This document shows positions 1-12,703 of a stretch of DNA of 64,000 nt, piece by piece (the stretch's first letter is position 1; each line of letters begins with the position of its first letter). Both the position numbers and the translations under genes were made by a program. The notes under the pieces were generated by a model. The model ran no database searches, was not told where the DNA came from, and saw only the letters and a program-made list of their open reading frames with translations. Source of the stretch: Gymnothorax reevesii (taxonomy: Eukaryota > Chordata > Actinopteri > Anguilliformes > Muraenidae); assembly GCA_029721435.1 (NCBI GenBank), contig CM056574.1, forward strand, positions 3,211,001 through 3,275,000. Direction: 5' to 3'.

Positions 1-566
1 GTCCAGTTCTCCTCTGCCCGTGTGCAGGTCTGGTTCTCTTCTGCCCGTGTGCTATTCCAGTTTGCCTCTGCCCGTGTGCAGGTCCAGTTCTCTTCTGCCC
101 GTGTGCAATTCCAGTTCGTCTCTGCCCTCGTCCAGGTCCAGTTCGCCTCTGCTCGAGTGCAGGTCCATTTCTCCTCTGCCCGTGTGCTGGTTCAGTTCTC
201 CTCAGCCCGACTACAGGTGCAGTTCTCCTTTGTTTATTTGCAGTTCCAGTTCTCCTCCTCCCGAGCTCAGGTCTAGTTCTCTTCTGCCCTTGTGCAGGTC
301 CAGGTCTCCTCTGCCCGATGCCAGGTGCAGTTTTCCTCAGCTTGAGTACAGGTGTAGTTCTCCTCATCCCAGTGCAGCTCCACTTCTCCTCTGCCCGAGT
401 TCAGGTCCAGTTGTCTTCTGCCCGTGTGCAAGTTCAGTTCGCCTCTGCCCGTGTGCAGGTACAGTTCTCCTCTGCCCGTGTGCAGTTTCAGTTCACCTCT
501 GCTCGTGTGCAGGTCTAGTTCTCTTCTGCCCGTGTGCAATTCCAGTTCGCCTCTGCCCGTGTGCAG

Positions 567-590
567 GTCCAGTTCTCTGCCCTCGTCCAT
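567..590 (+). repeat. Recurrent 24-bp short variant unit
   Basis: This unit reads GTCCAGTTCTCTGCC then CTCGTCCAT (usually CTCGTCCAG), 24 bp long because three bases of the TCCTCT stretch are missing. It recurs dozens of times, typically just before a TTCGCCTCTGCTCGAGTGC or CCCTAGTGCAG unit, and so works as a register mark for higher-order repeats. Its length keeps the three-base phase of the array. Larger length differences between higher-order copies, such as 132 bp, are sums of 27s and 24s. Confidence 0.75.
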
Positions 591-671
591 GTCCAGTTCG
601 CCTCTGATCGAGTGCAGGTCCATTTCTGCTCTGCCCGTGTGCTGGTTCAGTTCTCCTCAGCCCGACTACAG

Positions 672-725
672 GTGCAGTTCTCCTTTGTTTATTTGCATGT
701 CCAGTTTTCCTCCGCCCGTGTGCAG
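672..725 (+). repeat. Variant unit with octamer-like ATTTGCAT (first of about thirty)
   Basis: In this unit the second half of the consensus is replaced by TTTGTTTATTTGCAT, so it is AT-rich inside a GC-rich array. ATTTGCAT (691-698) is the reverse complement of the POU/octamer sequence ATGCAAAT. The unit always follows CTCAGCCCGACTACAGG or a close variant and precedes CCAGTTTTCCTCCGCCC. Other copies lie at 1,603, 2,814, 4,154, 5,093, 9,066, 9,659 and 10,598, and on through the array. A sister form ending ATTTGCAG (for example ~234) lacks the octamer. No binding is implied by sequence alone. Confidence 0.6.
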
Positions 726-2994
726 GTCCAGTTTGCCTCTGCCCGTGTGCAGGTCAAGTTCACTTCTGCCCGTGTGCAGGTCTGGTTCTCTTCTGCCCGT
801 GTGCTATTCCAGTTTGCCTCTACCCGTGTGCAGGTCCAATTCGCCTCTGCCCGTGTGCAGGTCCAGTTCTCTGCCCTCGTCCAGGTCCAGTTCTCCTCTG
901 CCCTAGTGCAGGTCCAGTTCTCCTCTGCCGGTGTGCTGGTTCAGTTCTCTTCTGCCCGGGTGCAGGTCCAGTTCTCCTCTGCCCGTGTGCAGGTGTAGTT
1001 CTCTTCTGCCCGTGTGCAGTTCCAGTTCGCCTCTGCCCGATTGCAGGTCCAGTTCTCCTCTGACCTAGTGCAGGTCCAGTTCTCCTCTGCCCGAGTGCAG
1101 GTCCAGTTCTCCTCTGCCCGTGTGCAGGTGTAGTTCTCTTCTGCCCGTATGCAGTTCCAGTTCGCCTCTGCCCGAGTGCGGGTCTATTTCTCCTCTGCCC
1201 ATGTGCAGTTCTAGTTCGCCTCTGCCCGTGTGCAGGTACAGTTCTCCTCTGCCTGTGTGCAGTTTCAGTTCACTTCTGCCCGTGTGCAGGTCTAGTTCTC
1301 TTCTGCCCGTGTGCAGGTCCATTTCTCCCCTGCCCATGTGCAGTTCCAGTTCGCCTCTGCCCGTGTGCAGGTCCAGTTCTCCTCTGCCCGTGTGCAGTTT
1401 CAGTTCTCCTCTGCCCGTGTGCAGGTCTAGTTCTCTTCTGCCCGTGTGCAATTCCAGTTCGCCTCTGCCCGTGTGCAGGGCCAGTTCTCTGCTCGCGTCC
1501 AGGTCCAGTTCTCTTCTGCTCGAGTGCAGGTCCATTTCTCCTCTGCCTGTGTGCTGGTTCAGTTCTCCTCAGCCCGACTACAGGTGCAGTTCTCCTTTGT
1601 TTATTTGCATGTCCAGTTTTCCTCCGCCCGTGTGCAGGTCCAGTTCGCCTCTGCCCATGTGCAGGTCCAGTTCACCTCTGCCCGTGTGCAGGTCCAGTTC
1701 TCCTCTGCCCGTGTGCAGGTCTGGTTCTCTTCTGCCCGTGTGCTATTCCAGTTTGCCTCTGCCCGTGTGCAGGTCCAGTTCTCTTCTGCCCGTGTGCAAT
1801 TCCAGTTCGCCTCTGCCCTCATCCAGGTCCTGTTCGCCTCTGCTCGAGTGCAGGTCCATTTCTCCTCTGCCCGTGTGCTGGTTCAGTTCTCCTCAGCCCG
1901 ACTACAGGTGCAGTTCTCCTTTGTTTATTTGCAGTTCCAGTTCTCCTCCTCCCGAGCTCAGGTCCAGTTCTCTTCTGCCCTTGTGCAGGTCCAGGTCTCC
2001 TCTGCCCGATGCCACGTGCAGTTTTCCTCAGCTTGAGTACAGGTATAGTTCTCCTCAGCCCAGTGCAGCTCCACTTCTCCTCTGCCCGAGTTCAGGTCCA
2101 GTTGTCTTCTGCCCGTGTGCAAGTTCAGTTCGCCTCTGCCCGTGTGCAGGTCCAGTTCTCCTCTATCCGTGTGCTGTTTCTGTTCTCCTCTGCCAGTGTG
2201 CAGGTCTTGTTCTCTTCTGCCCGTGTGCAGTTCCAGTTCGCCTCTGCCCGTGTGCAGGTCCAGTTCTCTTTCCTCGTCCAGGTCCAGTTCTCCTTTGCCC
2301 TAGTGCAGGTCCAGTTCTCCTCTGCCCGTGTGCGGGTTCAGTTCTCTTCTGCCCGAGTGCAGGTCCAGTTCTCCTCTGCCCGTGTGCAGGTGTAGTTCTC
2401 TTCTGCCCGTGTGCAGTTCCAGTTCGCCTCTGCCCGATTGCAGGTCCAGTTCTCCTCTGCCCTAGTGCAGGTCCAGTTCTCCTCTGCCCGTGTGCTGGTT
2501 CAGTTCTCTTCTGCCCGAGTGCAGGTCCAGTTCTCCTCTGCCCGTGTGCAGGTGTAGTTCTCTTCTGCCCGTGTGCAGTTCCAGTTCGCTTCTGCCCGAG
2601 TGCGGGTCCATTTTTCCTCTGCCCATGTGCAGTTCTAGTTCGCCTCTGCCCGTGTGCAGGTACAGTTCTCCTCTGCCCATGTGCAGTTTCAGTTCACCTC
2701 TGCCCGTGTGCAGGTCTAGTTCTCTTCTGCCCGTGTGCAATTCCAGTTCGCCTCTGCCAATGTGCTGGTTCAGTTCTCCTCAGCCCGACTACAGGTGCAG
2801 TTCTCCTTTGTTTATTTGCATGTCCAGTTTTCCTCCGCCCGTGTGCAGGTCAAGTTCACCTCTGCCCGTGTGCAGGTCTGGTTCTCTTATGCCCGTGTGC
2901 TATTCCAGTTTGCCTCTGCCCGTGTGCAGGTCCAGTTCTCCTCTGCCCGTGTGCAATTTCAGTTCGCCTCTGCCCTCGTCCAGGTCCAGTTCAC

Positions 2995-3200
2995 CTCCGC
3001 TCGAGTGCAGATCCACCTCTCCTCTGTCTGAGTGCTGTTACACTTCTCCTCTCCCCGAGTGCAGGTTCAGTTCTCATCAGCCGGAGTGCAGGTCCAGTTT
3101 TCTTCAGCCTGAGTGCAAGTGGAATTCTCATCAGCCCGATTGCAGGTACAGTTCTCCTCAGCTTGAGTACAGGTGCAGTTCTCCTCAGCCTGAGTGCTGG
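2995..3200 (+). repeat. Embedded block of diverged units (EcoRI-site marker)
   Basis: About seven consecutive units here are of the edge type: GTCTGAGTGCTGTTACAC, CATCAGCCGGAGTGC, CAGCCTGAGTGCAAGTGG, then GAATTCTCATCAGCCCG and CTCAGCTTGAGTACAGG. The block contains GGAATTC, absent from core units. The same ordered block recurs near 12.0, 13.4, 16.2, 21.5 and 42.8 kb, and more altered forms occur near 22.7, 23.1, 45.9, 47.2 and 48.1 kb. Confidence 0.75.
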
Positions 3201-4554
3201 TCCAGTTCTCCTCTGCCCGTGTGCTGTTTCAGTTCTCTTCTGCCCGTGTGCAGTTCCAGTTCGCCTCTGCCCGTGTACAGGTCCAGTTCTCTGCCCTCGT
3301 CCAGGTCCAGTTCTCCTTTGCCCTAGTGCAGGTCCAGTTCTCCTCTGCCCGTGTGCTGGTTCAGTTCTCTTCTGCCCGAGTGCAGGTCCAGTTCTCCTCT
3401 GCCCGTGTGCAGGTCCAGTTCTCTTCTGCCCGTGTGCAGTTCCAGCTCGCCTCTGCCCGAGTGCAGTGTCAGTTCTCTGCACGTGTGCAGGTCCAGTTCT
3501 CTTCTGCCCGTGTGCAGGTCCAGTTCTCCTCTGCCCATATGCAGGTCCAGTTTTCTTCGGCCTGAGTGCAAGTGGAATTCTCTTCAGCCCTATTGCAGGT
3601 ACAGTTCTCCTCAGCTTGAGTACAGGTGCACTTCTCCTCAGCCTGAGTGCTGGTCCAGTTCGCCTCTGCCCGTGTGCAGGTCCAGTTCTCCTCTGCCCGT
3701 GTGCAGGTCCAGTTCACCTCTGCCCGTGTGCAGGTCCAGTTCTCCTCTGCCCGTGTGCAGGTCTGGTTCTCTTCTGCCCGTGTGCTATTCCAGTTTGCCT
3801 CTGCCCGTGTGCAGGTCCAGTTCTCCTCAGCCCAGTGCAGCTCCACTTCTCCTCTGCCCGAGTTCAGGTCCAGTTGTCTTCTGCCCGTGTGCAAGTTCAG
3901 TTCGCCTCTGCCCGTGTGCAGGTACAGTTCTCCTGTGCCCGTGTGCAGTTTCAGTTCACCTCTGCCCGTGTGCAGGTCTAGTTCTCTTCTGCCCGTGTGC
4001 AATTCCAGTTCGCCTCTGCCCGTGTGCAGGTCCAGTTCTCTGCCCTCGTCCAGGTCCAGTTCGCCTCTGATCGAGTGCAGGTCCATTTCTGCTCTGCCCG
4101 TGTGCTGGTTCAGTTCTCCTCAGCCCGACTACAGGTGCAGTTCTCCTTTGTTTATTTGCATGTCCAGTTTTCCTCCGCCCCAAGTGCAGGTCCAGTTCGC
4201 CTTTGCCCGTGTGCAGGTCAAGTTCACCTCTGCCCGTGTGCAGGTCTGGTTCTCTTCTGCCCGTGTGCTATTCCAGTTTGCCTCTACCCGTGTGCAGGTC
4301 CAGTTCGCCTCTGCCCGTGTGCAGGTCCAGTTCTCTGCCCTCGTCCAGGTCCAGTTCTCCTCTGCCCTAGTGCAGGTCCAGTTCTCCTTTGCCCGTGTGC
4401 TGGTTCAGTTCTCTTCTGCCCGGGTGCAGGTCCAGTTCTCCTCTGCCCGTGTGCAGGTGTAGTTCTCTTCTGCCCGTGTGCAGTTCCAGTTCGCTTTTGC
4501 CCGATTGCAGGTCCAGTTCTCCTCTGACCTAGTGCAGGTCCAGTTCTCCTCTGC

Positions 4555-6040
4555 CCGAGTGCTGGTCCAGTTCTCCTCTGCCCGTGTGCAGGTGAAGTTC
4601 TCTTCTGCCGTATGCAGTTCCAGTTCGCCTCTGCCCGAGTGCGGGTCTATTTCTCCTCTGCCCATGTGCAGTTCTAGTTCGCCTCTGCCCGTGTGCAGGT
4701 ACAGTTCTCCTCTGCCTGTGTGCAGTTTCAGTTCACTTCTGCCCGTGTGCAGGTCTAGTTCTCTTCTGCCCGTGTGCAGGTCCATTTCTCCCCTGCCCAT
4801 GTGCATTTCCAGTTCGCCTCTGCCCGTGTGCAGGTCCAGTTCGCCTCTGCCCGTGTGCAGGTCCAGTTCTCCTCTGCCCGTGTGCGGTTTCAGTTCTCCT
4901 CTGCCCGTGTGCAGGTCTAGGTCTCTTCTGCCCGTGTGCAATTCCAGTTCGCCTCTGCCCGTGTGCAGGGCCAGTTCTCTGCCCGCGTCCAGGTCCAGTT
5001 CTCTTCTGCTCGAGTGCAGGTCCATTTCTCCTCTGCCTGTGTGCTGGTTCAGTTCTCCTCAGCTCGACTACAGGTGCAGTTCTCCTTTGTTTATTTGCAT
5101 GTCCAGTTTTCCTCCGCCCGTGTGCAGGTCCAGTTCGCCTCTGCCCGTGTGCAGGTCCAGTTCACCTCTGCCCGTGTGCAGGTCCAGTTCTCCTCTGCCC
5201 GTGTGCAGGTCTGGTTCTCTTCTGCCCGTGTGCTATTCCAGTTTGCCTCTGCCCGTGTGCAGGTCCAGTTCTCTTCTGCCCGTGTGCAATTCCAGTTCGC
5301 CTCTGCCCTCATCCAGGTCCAGTTCGCCTCTGCTCGAGTGCAGGTCCATTTCTCCTCTGCCCGTGTGCTGGTTCAGTTCTCCTCAGCACGACTACAGGTG
5401 CAGTTCTCCTTTGTTTATTTGCAGTTCCAGTTCTCCTCCTCCCGAGCTCAGGTCCAGTTCTCTTCTGCCCTTGTGCAGGTCCAGGTCTCCTCTGCCCGAT
5501 GCCACGTGCAGTTTTCCTCAGCTTGAGTACAGGTGTAGTTCTCCTCAGCCCAGTGCAGCTCCACTTCTCCTCTGCCCGAGTTCAGGTCCAGTTGTCTTCT
5601 GCCCGTGTGCAAGTTCAGTTCGCCTCTGCCCGTGTGCAGGTCAAGTTCTCCTCTGCCCGTGTGCTGTTTCTGTTCTCCTCTGCCAGTGTGCAGGTCTTGT
5701 TCTCTTCTGCCCGTGTGCAGTTCCAGTTCGCCTCTGCCCGTGTGCAGGTCCAGTTCTCTTTCCTCGTCCAGGTCCAGTTCTCCTTTGCCCTAGTGCAGGT
5801 CCAGTTCTCCTCTGCCCGTGTGCGGGTTCAGTTCTCTTCTGCCCGAGTGCAGGTCCAGTTCTCCTCTGCCCGTGTGCAGGTGTAGTTCTCTTCTGCCCGT
5901 GTGCAGTTCCAGTTCGCCTCTGCCCGATTGCAGGTCCAGTTCTCCTCTGCCCTAGTGCAGGTCCAGTTCTCCTCTGCCCCTGTGCTGGTTCAGTTCTCTT
6001 CTGCCCGAGTGCAGGTCCAGTTCCCCTCTGCCCGTGTGCA
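4555..6040 (+). repeat. Higher-order repeat block related to 1,065-2,550
   Basis: From about 4,600 to 6,040 the order of variant units follows 1,065-2,550 at an offset of 3,490 bp. One difference is an added 27-bp unit around 4,830. Another is a single-base deletion near 4,609 (CTGCCGTATGC instead of CTGCCCGTATGC), which moves the local reading frame. The match ends near 6,045, where this copy goes straight into a GTCCAGTTCGCTTCTGCC unit. Confidence 0.75.
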
Positions 6041-9000
6041 GGTCCAGTTCGCTTCTGCCCGAGTGCGGGTCCATTTCTCCTCTGCCCGAGTTCAGGTCCA
6101 GTTGTCTTCTGCTCGTGTGCAGGTCTAGTTCTCTTCTGCCCGTGTGCAGTTGCAGTTCGCCTCTGGCCGAGTGCAGGTCCAGTTCTCCTCTGCCCGTGTG
6201 CAGTTTCAGTTCTCCTCTGCCCGTGTGCAGTTCCTGTTCTCCTCTGCCCTTGTGCAGGGTCAGTTCTCCTCAGCCCGACTGCAGGTGCAGTTCTCCTCTG
6301 CCCGTGTGCAGGTCCAGATCTCCTCTGCCCGTGTGCAGGTCCAGATCTCCTCTGCCCGTGTGCAGGTCCAGTTCTCCTCTGCCTGTGTGCAGGTCCAGTT
6401 CTCCTCTGCCCGTGTGCAGTTTCAGTTCTCCTCTGCCCATGTGCAGTTCCTGTTCGCCTCTGCCCGTGTGCAAGTCCAGTTCTCCTCTGCCCGTGTGCAA
6501 TTTCAGTTCTCCTCTGCCCGTGTGCAGGTCTTGTTCTCTTCTGCCCATGTGCAGTTCCATTTCGCCTCTGCCCGTGTGCAGGAACAGTTCTCTGCCCTCT
6601 TCCAGGTCCAGTTCTCCTCTGCCCTAGTGCAGGTCCACTTCTCCTCTGCCCGTGTGCTGGTTCAGTTCTCTTCTGCCCGAGTGCAGGTCCAGTTCTCTTC
6701 TGCCCGTGTGCAGGTGTAATTCTCTTCTACCCGTGTGCAGTTCCAGTTCGCCTCTGCCCGAGTGCTGGTCCAGTGCTCCTCTGCCCGTGTGCAGGTCTAG
6801 TTTTCTTCTGCCTGTGTCCAATTCCGGTTCGCCTCTGCTCGTGTGCAGGTCCAGTTCTCTGCCCTCGTCCAGGTCCAGTTCTCTTCTGCTCGAGTGCAGG
6901 TCCATTTCTCCTCTGCCCGTGTGCTGGTTCAGTTCTCCTCAGCCCTTGTGCAGGTTCAGTTCTCCTCTGCCTGAGTGCAGGTCCAGTTCGCCTCTGCCCG
7001 TGTGCAGGTCCAGTTCTCCTCTGCTCGTGTGCAGTTCCAGTTCTCATCTGCCCGTGTGCAGGTCCAGTTCTCTTCTGCCCGTGTGCAGTTTCAGTTCTCT
7101 TCTGCCCAAGTTCAGGTCCAGTTCTCCTCTCCCCTTGTGCAGGTCCAGTTCTCCTCTGCCCGTGTGCAGGTCCAGTTCTCCTCAGCCCGACTGCAGGTGC
7201 AGTTCTCCTCTGCCCGTTTGCAGGTCCAGATCTCCTCTGCCCGTGTGCAGGTCCAGTTCTCCTCTGCCTGTGTGCAGGTCCAGTTCTCCTCTGCCCGTGT
7301 GCAGTTTCAGTTCTCCTCTGCCCATGTGCAGGTCCAGCTCTCCTCTGCCCGTGTGCAATTTCAGTTCTCCTCTGCCCGTGTGCAGGTCTAGTTCTCTTCT
7401 GCCCGTGGGCAGTTCCAGTTCGCCTCTGCCCGTGTGCAGGTCCAGTTCTCTGCCCTCTTCCAGGTCCAGTTCTCTTTTGCCCTAGTGCAGGTCGAGTTCT
7501 CTTCTGCCCGTGTGCTGGTTCAGTTCTCTTCTGCCCGAGTGCAGGTCCAGTTCTCCTCTACCTGAGTGCAGGTCTAGTTCTCCTCTACCCGTCTGCAGGT
7601 GTAGTTCTCTTCGCCCGTGTGCAGTTCCGGTTCGCCTCTGCCCGAGTGCTGGTCCAGTTCTCCTCTGCCTGTGTGCAGGTCTAGTTGTCCTCTGTCCGTG
7701 TGCAGTTCCAGTTCGCCTCTGCCCGTGTGCAGGTCCAGTTCTCTGCCCTCGTCCAGGTCCAGTTCTCTTCTGCTCGAGTGCAGGTCCATTTCTCCTCTGC
7801 CCGTGTGCTGGTTCAGTTTCTTCTCAGCCCTTGTGCAGGTTCAGTTTTCCTCTGCCCGAGTGCAGGTCCAGTTCTCCTCTGCCCGTGTGCAGTTCCAGTT
7901 CTCATCTGCCCGTGTGCAGGTCCAGTTCTCCTCTGCCCGTGTGCAGTTTCAGTTCTCCTCTGCCCGAGTTCAGGTCCAGTTCTCCTCTCCCCTTGTTCAG
8001 GTCCAGTTCTCCTCTCCCCTTCTGCATGTCCAGTTCTCCTCTGCCCGTGTTCAGTTCCTGTACTCCCCTGCCCTTGTGCGGTTCAGTTCTCCTCAGCCCG
8101 ACTGCAGGTGCAGTTCTCCTCTGCCCGTGTGCAGGTCCAGATCTCCTCTGCCTGTGTGCAGGTCCAGTTGTCCTCTGCCCGTGTGCAGTTCCAGTTCGCC
8201 TCTGCCCGCGTTTAGGTCCAGTTCTCTGCCCTCGTCCAGGTCCAGTTCTCCTCTGCCCTAGTGCAGGTCCAGTTCTCCTCTGCCCGTGTGCTGGTTCAGT
8301 TCTCTTCTGCCTGTGTGCAGGTGTAGTTCTCTTCTGCTCGTGTGCAGTTCCAGTTCGCCTCTGCCCGATTGCAGGTCCAGTTCTCCTCTGCCCTAATGCA
8401 GTTCCAGTTCTCCTCTGCCCGAGTGCAGGTCCAGTTCTCCTCTGCCTGTGTGCAGGTGTAGTTCTCTTCTGCTCGTATGCAGTTCCAGTTCGCCTCTGCC
8501 CGATTGCAGGTCCAGTTCTCCTCTGCCCTCATGCAGGTCCAGTTCTCCTCTGCCCGAGTGCAGGTCCAGTTCTCCTCTGCCCGTGTGCAGGTGTAGTTCT
8601 CTTCTGCCCGTATGCAGTTCCAGTTCGCCTCTGCCCGAGTGCGGGTCTGTTTCTCCTCTGCCCATGTGCAGTTCTAGTTCGCCTCTGCCCGTGTGCAGGT
8701 ACAGTTCTCCTCTGCCCGTGTGCAGTTTCAGTTCACTTCTGCATGTGTGCAGGTCTAGTTCTCTTCTGCCCGTGTGCAGGTCCATTTCTCCCCTGCCCAT
8801 GTGCAGTTCCAGTTCGCCTCTGCCCGTGTGCAGGTCCAGTTCTCCTCTGCCCGTGTGCAGTTTCAGTTCTCCTCTGCCCGTGTGCAGGTCTAGTTCTCTT
8901 CTGCCCGCGTGCAATTCCAGTTCGCCTCTGCCCGTGTGCAGGGCCAGTTCTCTGCCCTCGTCCAGGTCCAGTTCTCTTCTGCTCGAGTGCAGGTCCATTT

Positions 9001-9099
9001 CTCCTCTGCCCGTGTGCTGGTTCAGTTCTCCTCAGCCCGACTACAGGTGCAGTTCTCCTTTGTTTATTTGCATGTCCAGTTTTCCTCCGCCCGTGTGCA

Positions 9100-12000
9100 G
9101 GTCCAGTTCGCCTCTGCCCGTGTGCAGGTCTGGTTCTCTTCTGCCCGTGTGCTATTCCAGTTTGCCTCTGCCCGTGTGCAGGTCCAGTTCTCTTCTGCCC
9201 GTGTGCAATTCCAGTTCGTCTCTGCCCTCGTCCAGGTCCAGTTCGCCTCTGCTCGAGTGCAGGTCCATTTCTCCTCTGCCCGTGTGCTGGTTCAGTTCTC
9301 CTCAGCCCGACTACAGGTGCAGTTCTCCTTTGTTTATTTGCAGTTCCAGTTCTCCTCCTCCCGAGCTCAGGTCTAGTTCTCTTCTGCCCTTGTGCAGGTC
9401 CAGGTCTCCTCTGCCCGATGCCAGGTGCAGTTTTCCTCAGCTTGAGTACAGGTGTAGTTCTCCTCATCCCAGTGCAGCTCCACTTCTCCTCTGCCCGAGT
9501 TCAGGTCCAGTTCTCTTCTGCCCGTGTGCAATTCCAGTTCGTCTCTGCCCTCGTCCAGGTCCAGTTCGCCTCTGCTCGAGTGCAGGTCCATTTCTCCTCT
9601 GCCCGTGTGCTGGTTCAGTTCTCCTCAGCCCGACTACAGGTGCAGTTCTCCTTTGTTTATTTGCATGTCCAGTTTTCCTCCGCCCGTGTGCAGGTCCAGT
9701 TCGCCTCTGCCCGTGTGCAGGTCAAGTTCACTTCTGCCCGTGTGCAGGTCTGGTTCTCTTCTGCTCGTGTGCTATTCCAGTTTGCCTCTACCCGTGTGCA
9801 GGTCCAATTCGCCTCTGCCCGTGTGCAGGTCCAGTTTTCTGCCCTCGTCCAGGTCCAGTTCTCCTCTGCCCTAGTGCAGGTCCAGTTCTCCTCTGCCCGT
9901 GTGCTGGTTCAGTTCTCTTCTGCCCGGGTGCAGGTCCAGTTCTCCTTTGCCCATGTGCAGTTGTAGTTCTCTTCTGCCCGTGTGCAGTTCCAGTTCGCCT
10001 CTGCCCGATTGCAGGTCCAGTTCTCCTCTGACCTAGTGCAGGTCCAGTTCTCCTCTGCCCGAGTGCAGGTCCAGTTCTCCTCTGCCCGTGTGCAGGTGTA
10101 GTTCTCTTCTGCCCGTATGCAGTTCCAGTTCGCCTCTGCCCGAGTGCGGGTCTATTTCTCCTCTGCCCATGTGCAGTTCTAGTTCGCCTCTGCCCGTGTG
10201 CAGGTACAGTTCTCCTCTGCCTGTGTGCAGTTTCAGTTCACTTCTGCCCGTGTGCAGGTCTAGTTCTCTTCTGCCCGTGTGCAGGTCCATTTCTCCCCAG
10301 CCCATGTGCAGTTCCAGTTCGCCTCTGCCCGTGTGCAGGTCCAGTTCGCCTCTGCCCGTGTGCAGGTCCAGTTCTCCTCTGCCCGTGTGCAGTTTCAGTT
10401 CTCCTCTGCCCGTGTGCAGGTCTAGTTCTCTTCTGCCCGTGTGCAATTCCAGTTCGCCCCTGTCCGTGTGCAGGGCCAGTTCTCTGCTCGCGTCCAGGTC
10501 CAGTTCCCTTCTGCTCGAGTGCAGGTCCATTTCTCCTCTGCCTGTATGCTGGTTCAGTTCTCCTCAGCCCGACTACAGGTGCAGTTCTCCTTTGTTTATT
10601 TGCATGTCCAGTTTTCCTCCGCCCGTGTGCAGGTCCAGTTCGCCTCTGCCCGTGTGCAGGTCCAGTTCACCTCTGCCCGTGTGCAGGTCCAGTTCTCCTC
10701 TGCCCGTGTGCAGGTCTGGTTCTCTTCTGCCCGTGTGCTATTCCAGTTTGCCTCTGCCCGTGTGCAGGTCCAGTTCTCTTCTGCCCGTGTGCAATTCCAG
10801 TTCGCCTCTGCCCTCATCCAGGTCCAGTTCGCCTCTGCTCGAGTGCAGGTCCATTTCTCCTCTGACCATGTGCTGCTTCAGTTCTCCTCAGCCCGACTAC
10901 AGGTGCAGTTCTCCTTTGTTTATTTGCAGTTCCAGTTCTCCTCCTCCCGAGCTCAGGTCCAGTTCTCTTCTGCCCTTGTGCAGGTCCAGGTCTCCTCTGC
11001 CCGATGCCACGTGCAGTTTTCCTCAGCTTGAGTACAGGTGTAGTTCTCCTCAGCCCAGTGCAGCTCCACTTCTCCTCTGCCCGAGTTCAGGTCCAGTTGT
11101 CTTCTGCCCGTGTGCAAGTTCAGTTCGCCTCTGCCCGTGTGCAGGTCCAGTTCTCCTCTGCCCGTGTGCTGTTTCTGTTCTCCTCTGCCAGTGTGCAGGT
11201 CTTGTTCTCTTCTGCCCGTGTGCAGTTCCAGTTCGCCTCTGCCCGTGTGCAGGTTCAGTTCTCTTCTGCCCTAGTGCAGGTCCAGTTCTCCTCTGCCCGT
11301 GTGCAGGTGTAGTTCTCTTCTGCCCGTGTGCAGTTCCAGTTCGCCTCTGCCCGTGTGCAGGTGTAGTTCTCTTCTGCCCGTGTGCAGTTCCAGTTCGCCT
11401 CTGCCCGATTGCAGCTCCAGTTCTCCTCTGCCCTAGTGCAGGTCCAGTTCTCCTCTGCCCGTCTGCTGGTATAGTTCTCTTCGGCCCGAGTGCAGGTCCA
11501 GTTCTCCTCTGCCCGTGGGCAGGTGTAGTTCTCTTCTGCCCGTGTGCAGTTCCAGTTCGCTTCTGCCCGAGTGCGGGTCCATTTCTCCTCTGCCCATGTG
11601 CAGTTCTAGTTCGCCTCTGCCCGTGTGCAGGTACAGTTCTCCTCTGCCCATGTGCAGTTTCAGTTCACCTCTGCCCGTGTGCAGGTCTAGTTCTCTTCTG
11701 CCCGTGTGCAATTCCAGTTCGCCTCTGCCCATGTGCTGGTTCAGTTCTCCTCAGCCCGACTACAGGTGCAGTTCTCCTTTGTTTATTTGCATGTCCAGTT
11801 TTCCTCCGCCCGTGTGCAGGTCAAGTTCACCTCTGCCCGTGTGCAGGTCTGGTTCTCTTATGCCCGTGTGCTATTCCAGTTTGCTCCTGCCCGTGTGCAG
11901 GTCCAGTTCTCCTCTGCCCGTGTGCAATTTCAGTTCGCCTCTGCCCTCGTCCAGGTCCAGTTCACCTCCGCTCGAGTGCAGATCCACCTCTACTCTGTCT

Positions 12001-12703
12001 GAGTGCTGTTACACTTCTCCTCTCCCCTAGTGCAGGTTCAGTTCTCATCAGCCGGAGTGCAGGTCCAGTTTTCTTCAGCCTGAGTGCAAGTGGAATTCTC
12101 ATCAGCCCGATTGCAGGTACAGTTCTCCTCAGCTTGAATACAGGTGCAGTTCTGCTCAGCCTGAGTGCTGGTCCAGTTCGCCTCTGCCCGTGTGCAGGTC
12201 CAGTTCTCCTCTGCCCGTGTGCTGTTTCAGTTCTCTTCTGCCCGTGTGCAGTTCCAGTTCGCCTCTGCCCGTGTGCAGGTCCAGTTCTCTGCCCTCGTCC
12301 AGGTCCAGTTCTCCTTTGCCCTAGTGCAGGTCCAGTTCTCCTCTGCCCGTGTGCTGGTTCAGTTCTCTTCTGCCCGAGTGCAGGTCCAGTTCTCCTCTGC
12401 CCGTGTGCAGGTCCAGTTCTCTTCTGCCCGTGTGCAGTTCCAGCTCGCCTCTGCCCGAGTGCAGTGCCAGTTCTCTGCACGTGTGCAGGTCCAGTTCTCT
12501 TCTGCCCGTGTGCAGGTCCAGTTCTCCTCTGCCCATATGCAGGTCCAGTTTTCTTCGGCCTGAGTGCAAGTGGAATTCTCTTCAGCCCGATTGCAGGTAC
12601 AGTTCTCCTCAGCTTGAGTACAGGTGCACTTCTCCTCAGCCTGAGTGCTGGTCCAGTTCGCCTCTGCCCGTGTGCAGGTCCAGTTCTCCTCTGCCCGTGT
12701 GCT
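9100..12703 (+). repeat. Higher-order repeat block, ~9-kb-spaced copy 2
   Basis: This is the partner of the block at 1-3,705 with the same order of variant units. Relative to copy 1 it lacks about 132 bp after position ~9,510 and gains one 27-bp unit near 10,340 (an extra GTCCAGTTCGCC unit). Both differences are whole numbers of units, as expected from unequal exchange or replication slippage in register rather than random deletion. Confidence 0.78.

Larger units (their letters stand above)
1..3705 (+). repeat. Higher-order repeat block, ~9-kb-spaced copy 1
   Basis: This block reappears at about 9,100-12,703. The offset is 9,100 bp for the first ~410 bases, then 8,968 bp after a 132-bp length difference, then 8,995-8,998 bp further on. 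The steps fit whole units: 132 = 4 x 27 + 24 and 8,995 - 8,968 = 27. The order of variant units is the same in both copies: TTTGTTTATTTGCAG or TTTGTTTATTTGCAT units, the CAGCTCCACTTCTCC unit, the CGAGTGCGGGTCC unit, and the diverged CATCAGCCGGAGTGC block. Similarity ends near 3,705, where one copy continues with GTGCAGGTCCAG units and the other with a GTGCTGTTTCAG unit. Boundaries are by eye. Confidence 0.8.

Noticed and set aside
1065..1535. - strand acidic/His ORF family (LHTGRGELD repeats) recurring in each higher-order block
   Set aside because: It recurs only because the block recurs. Start codons come from CAT in variant units, and stops are scattered without relation to block boundaries.
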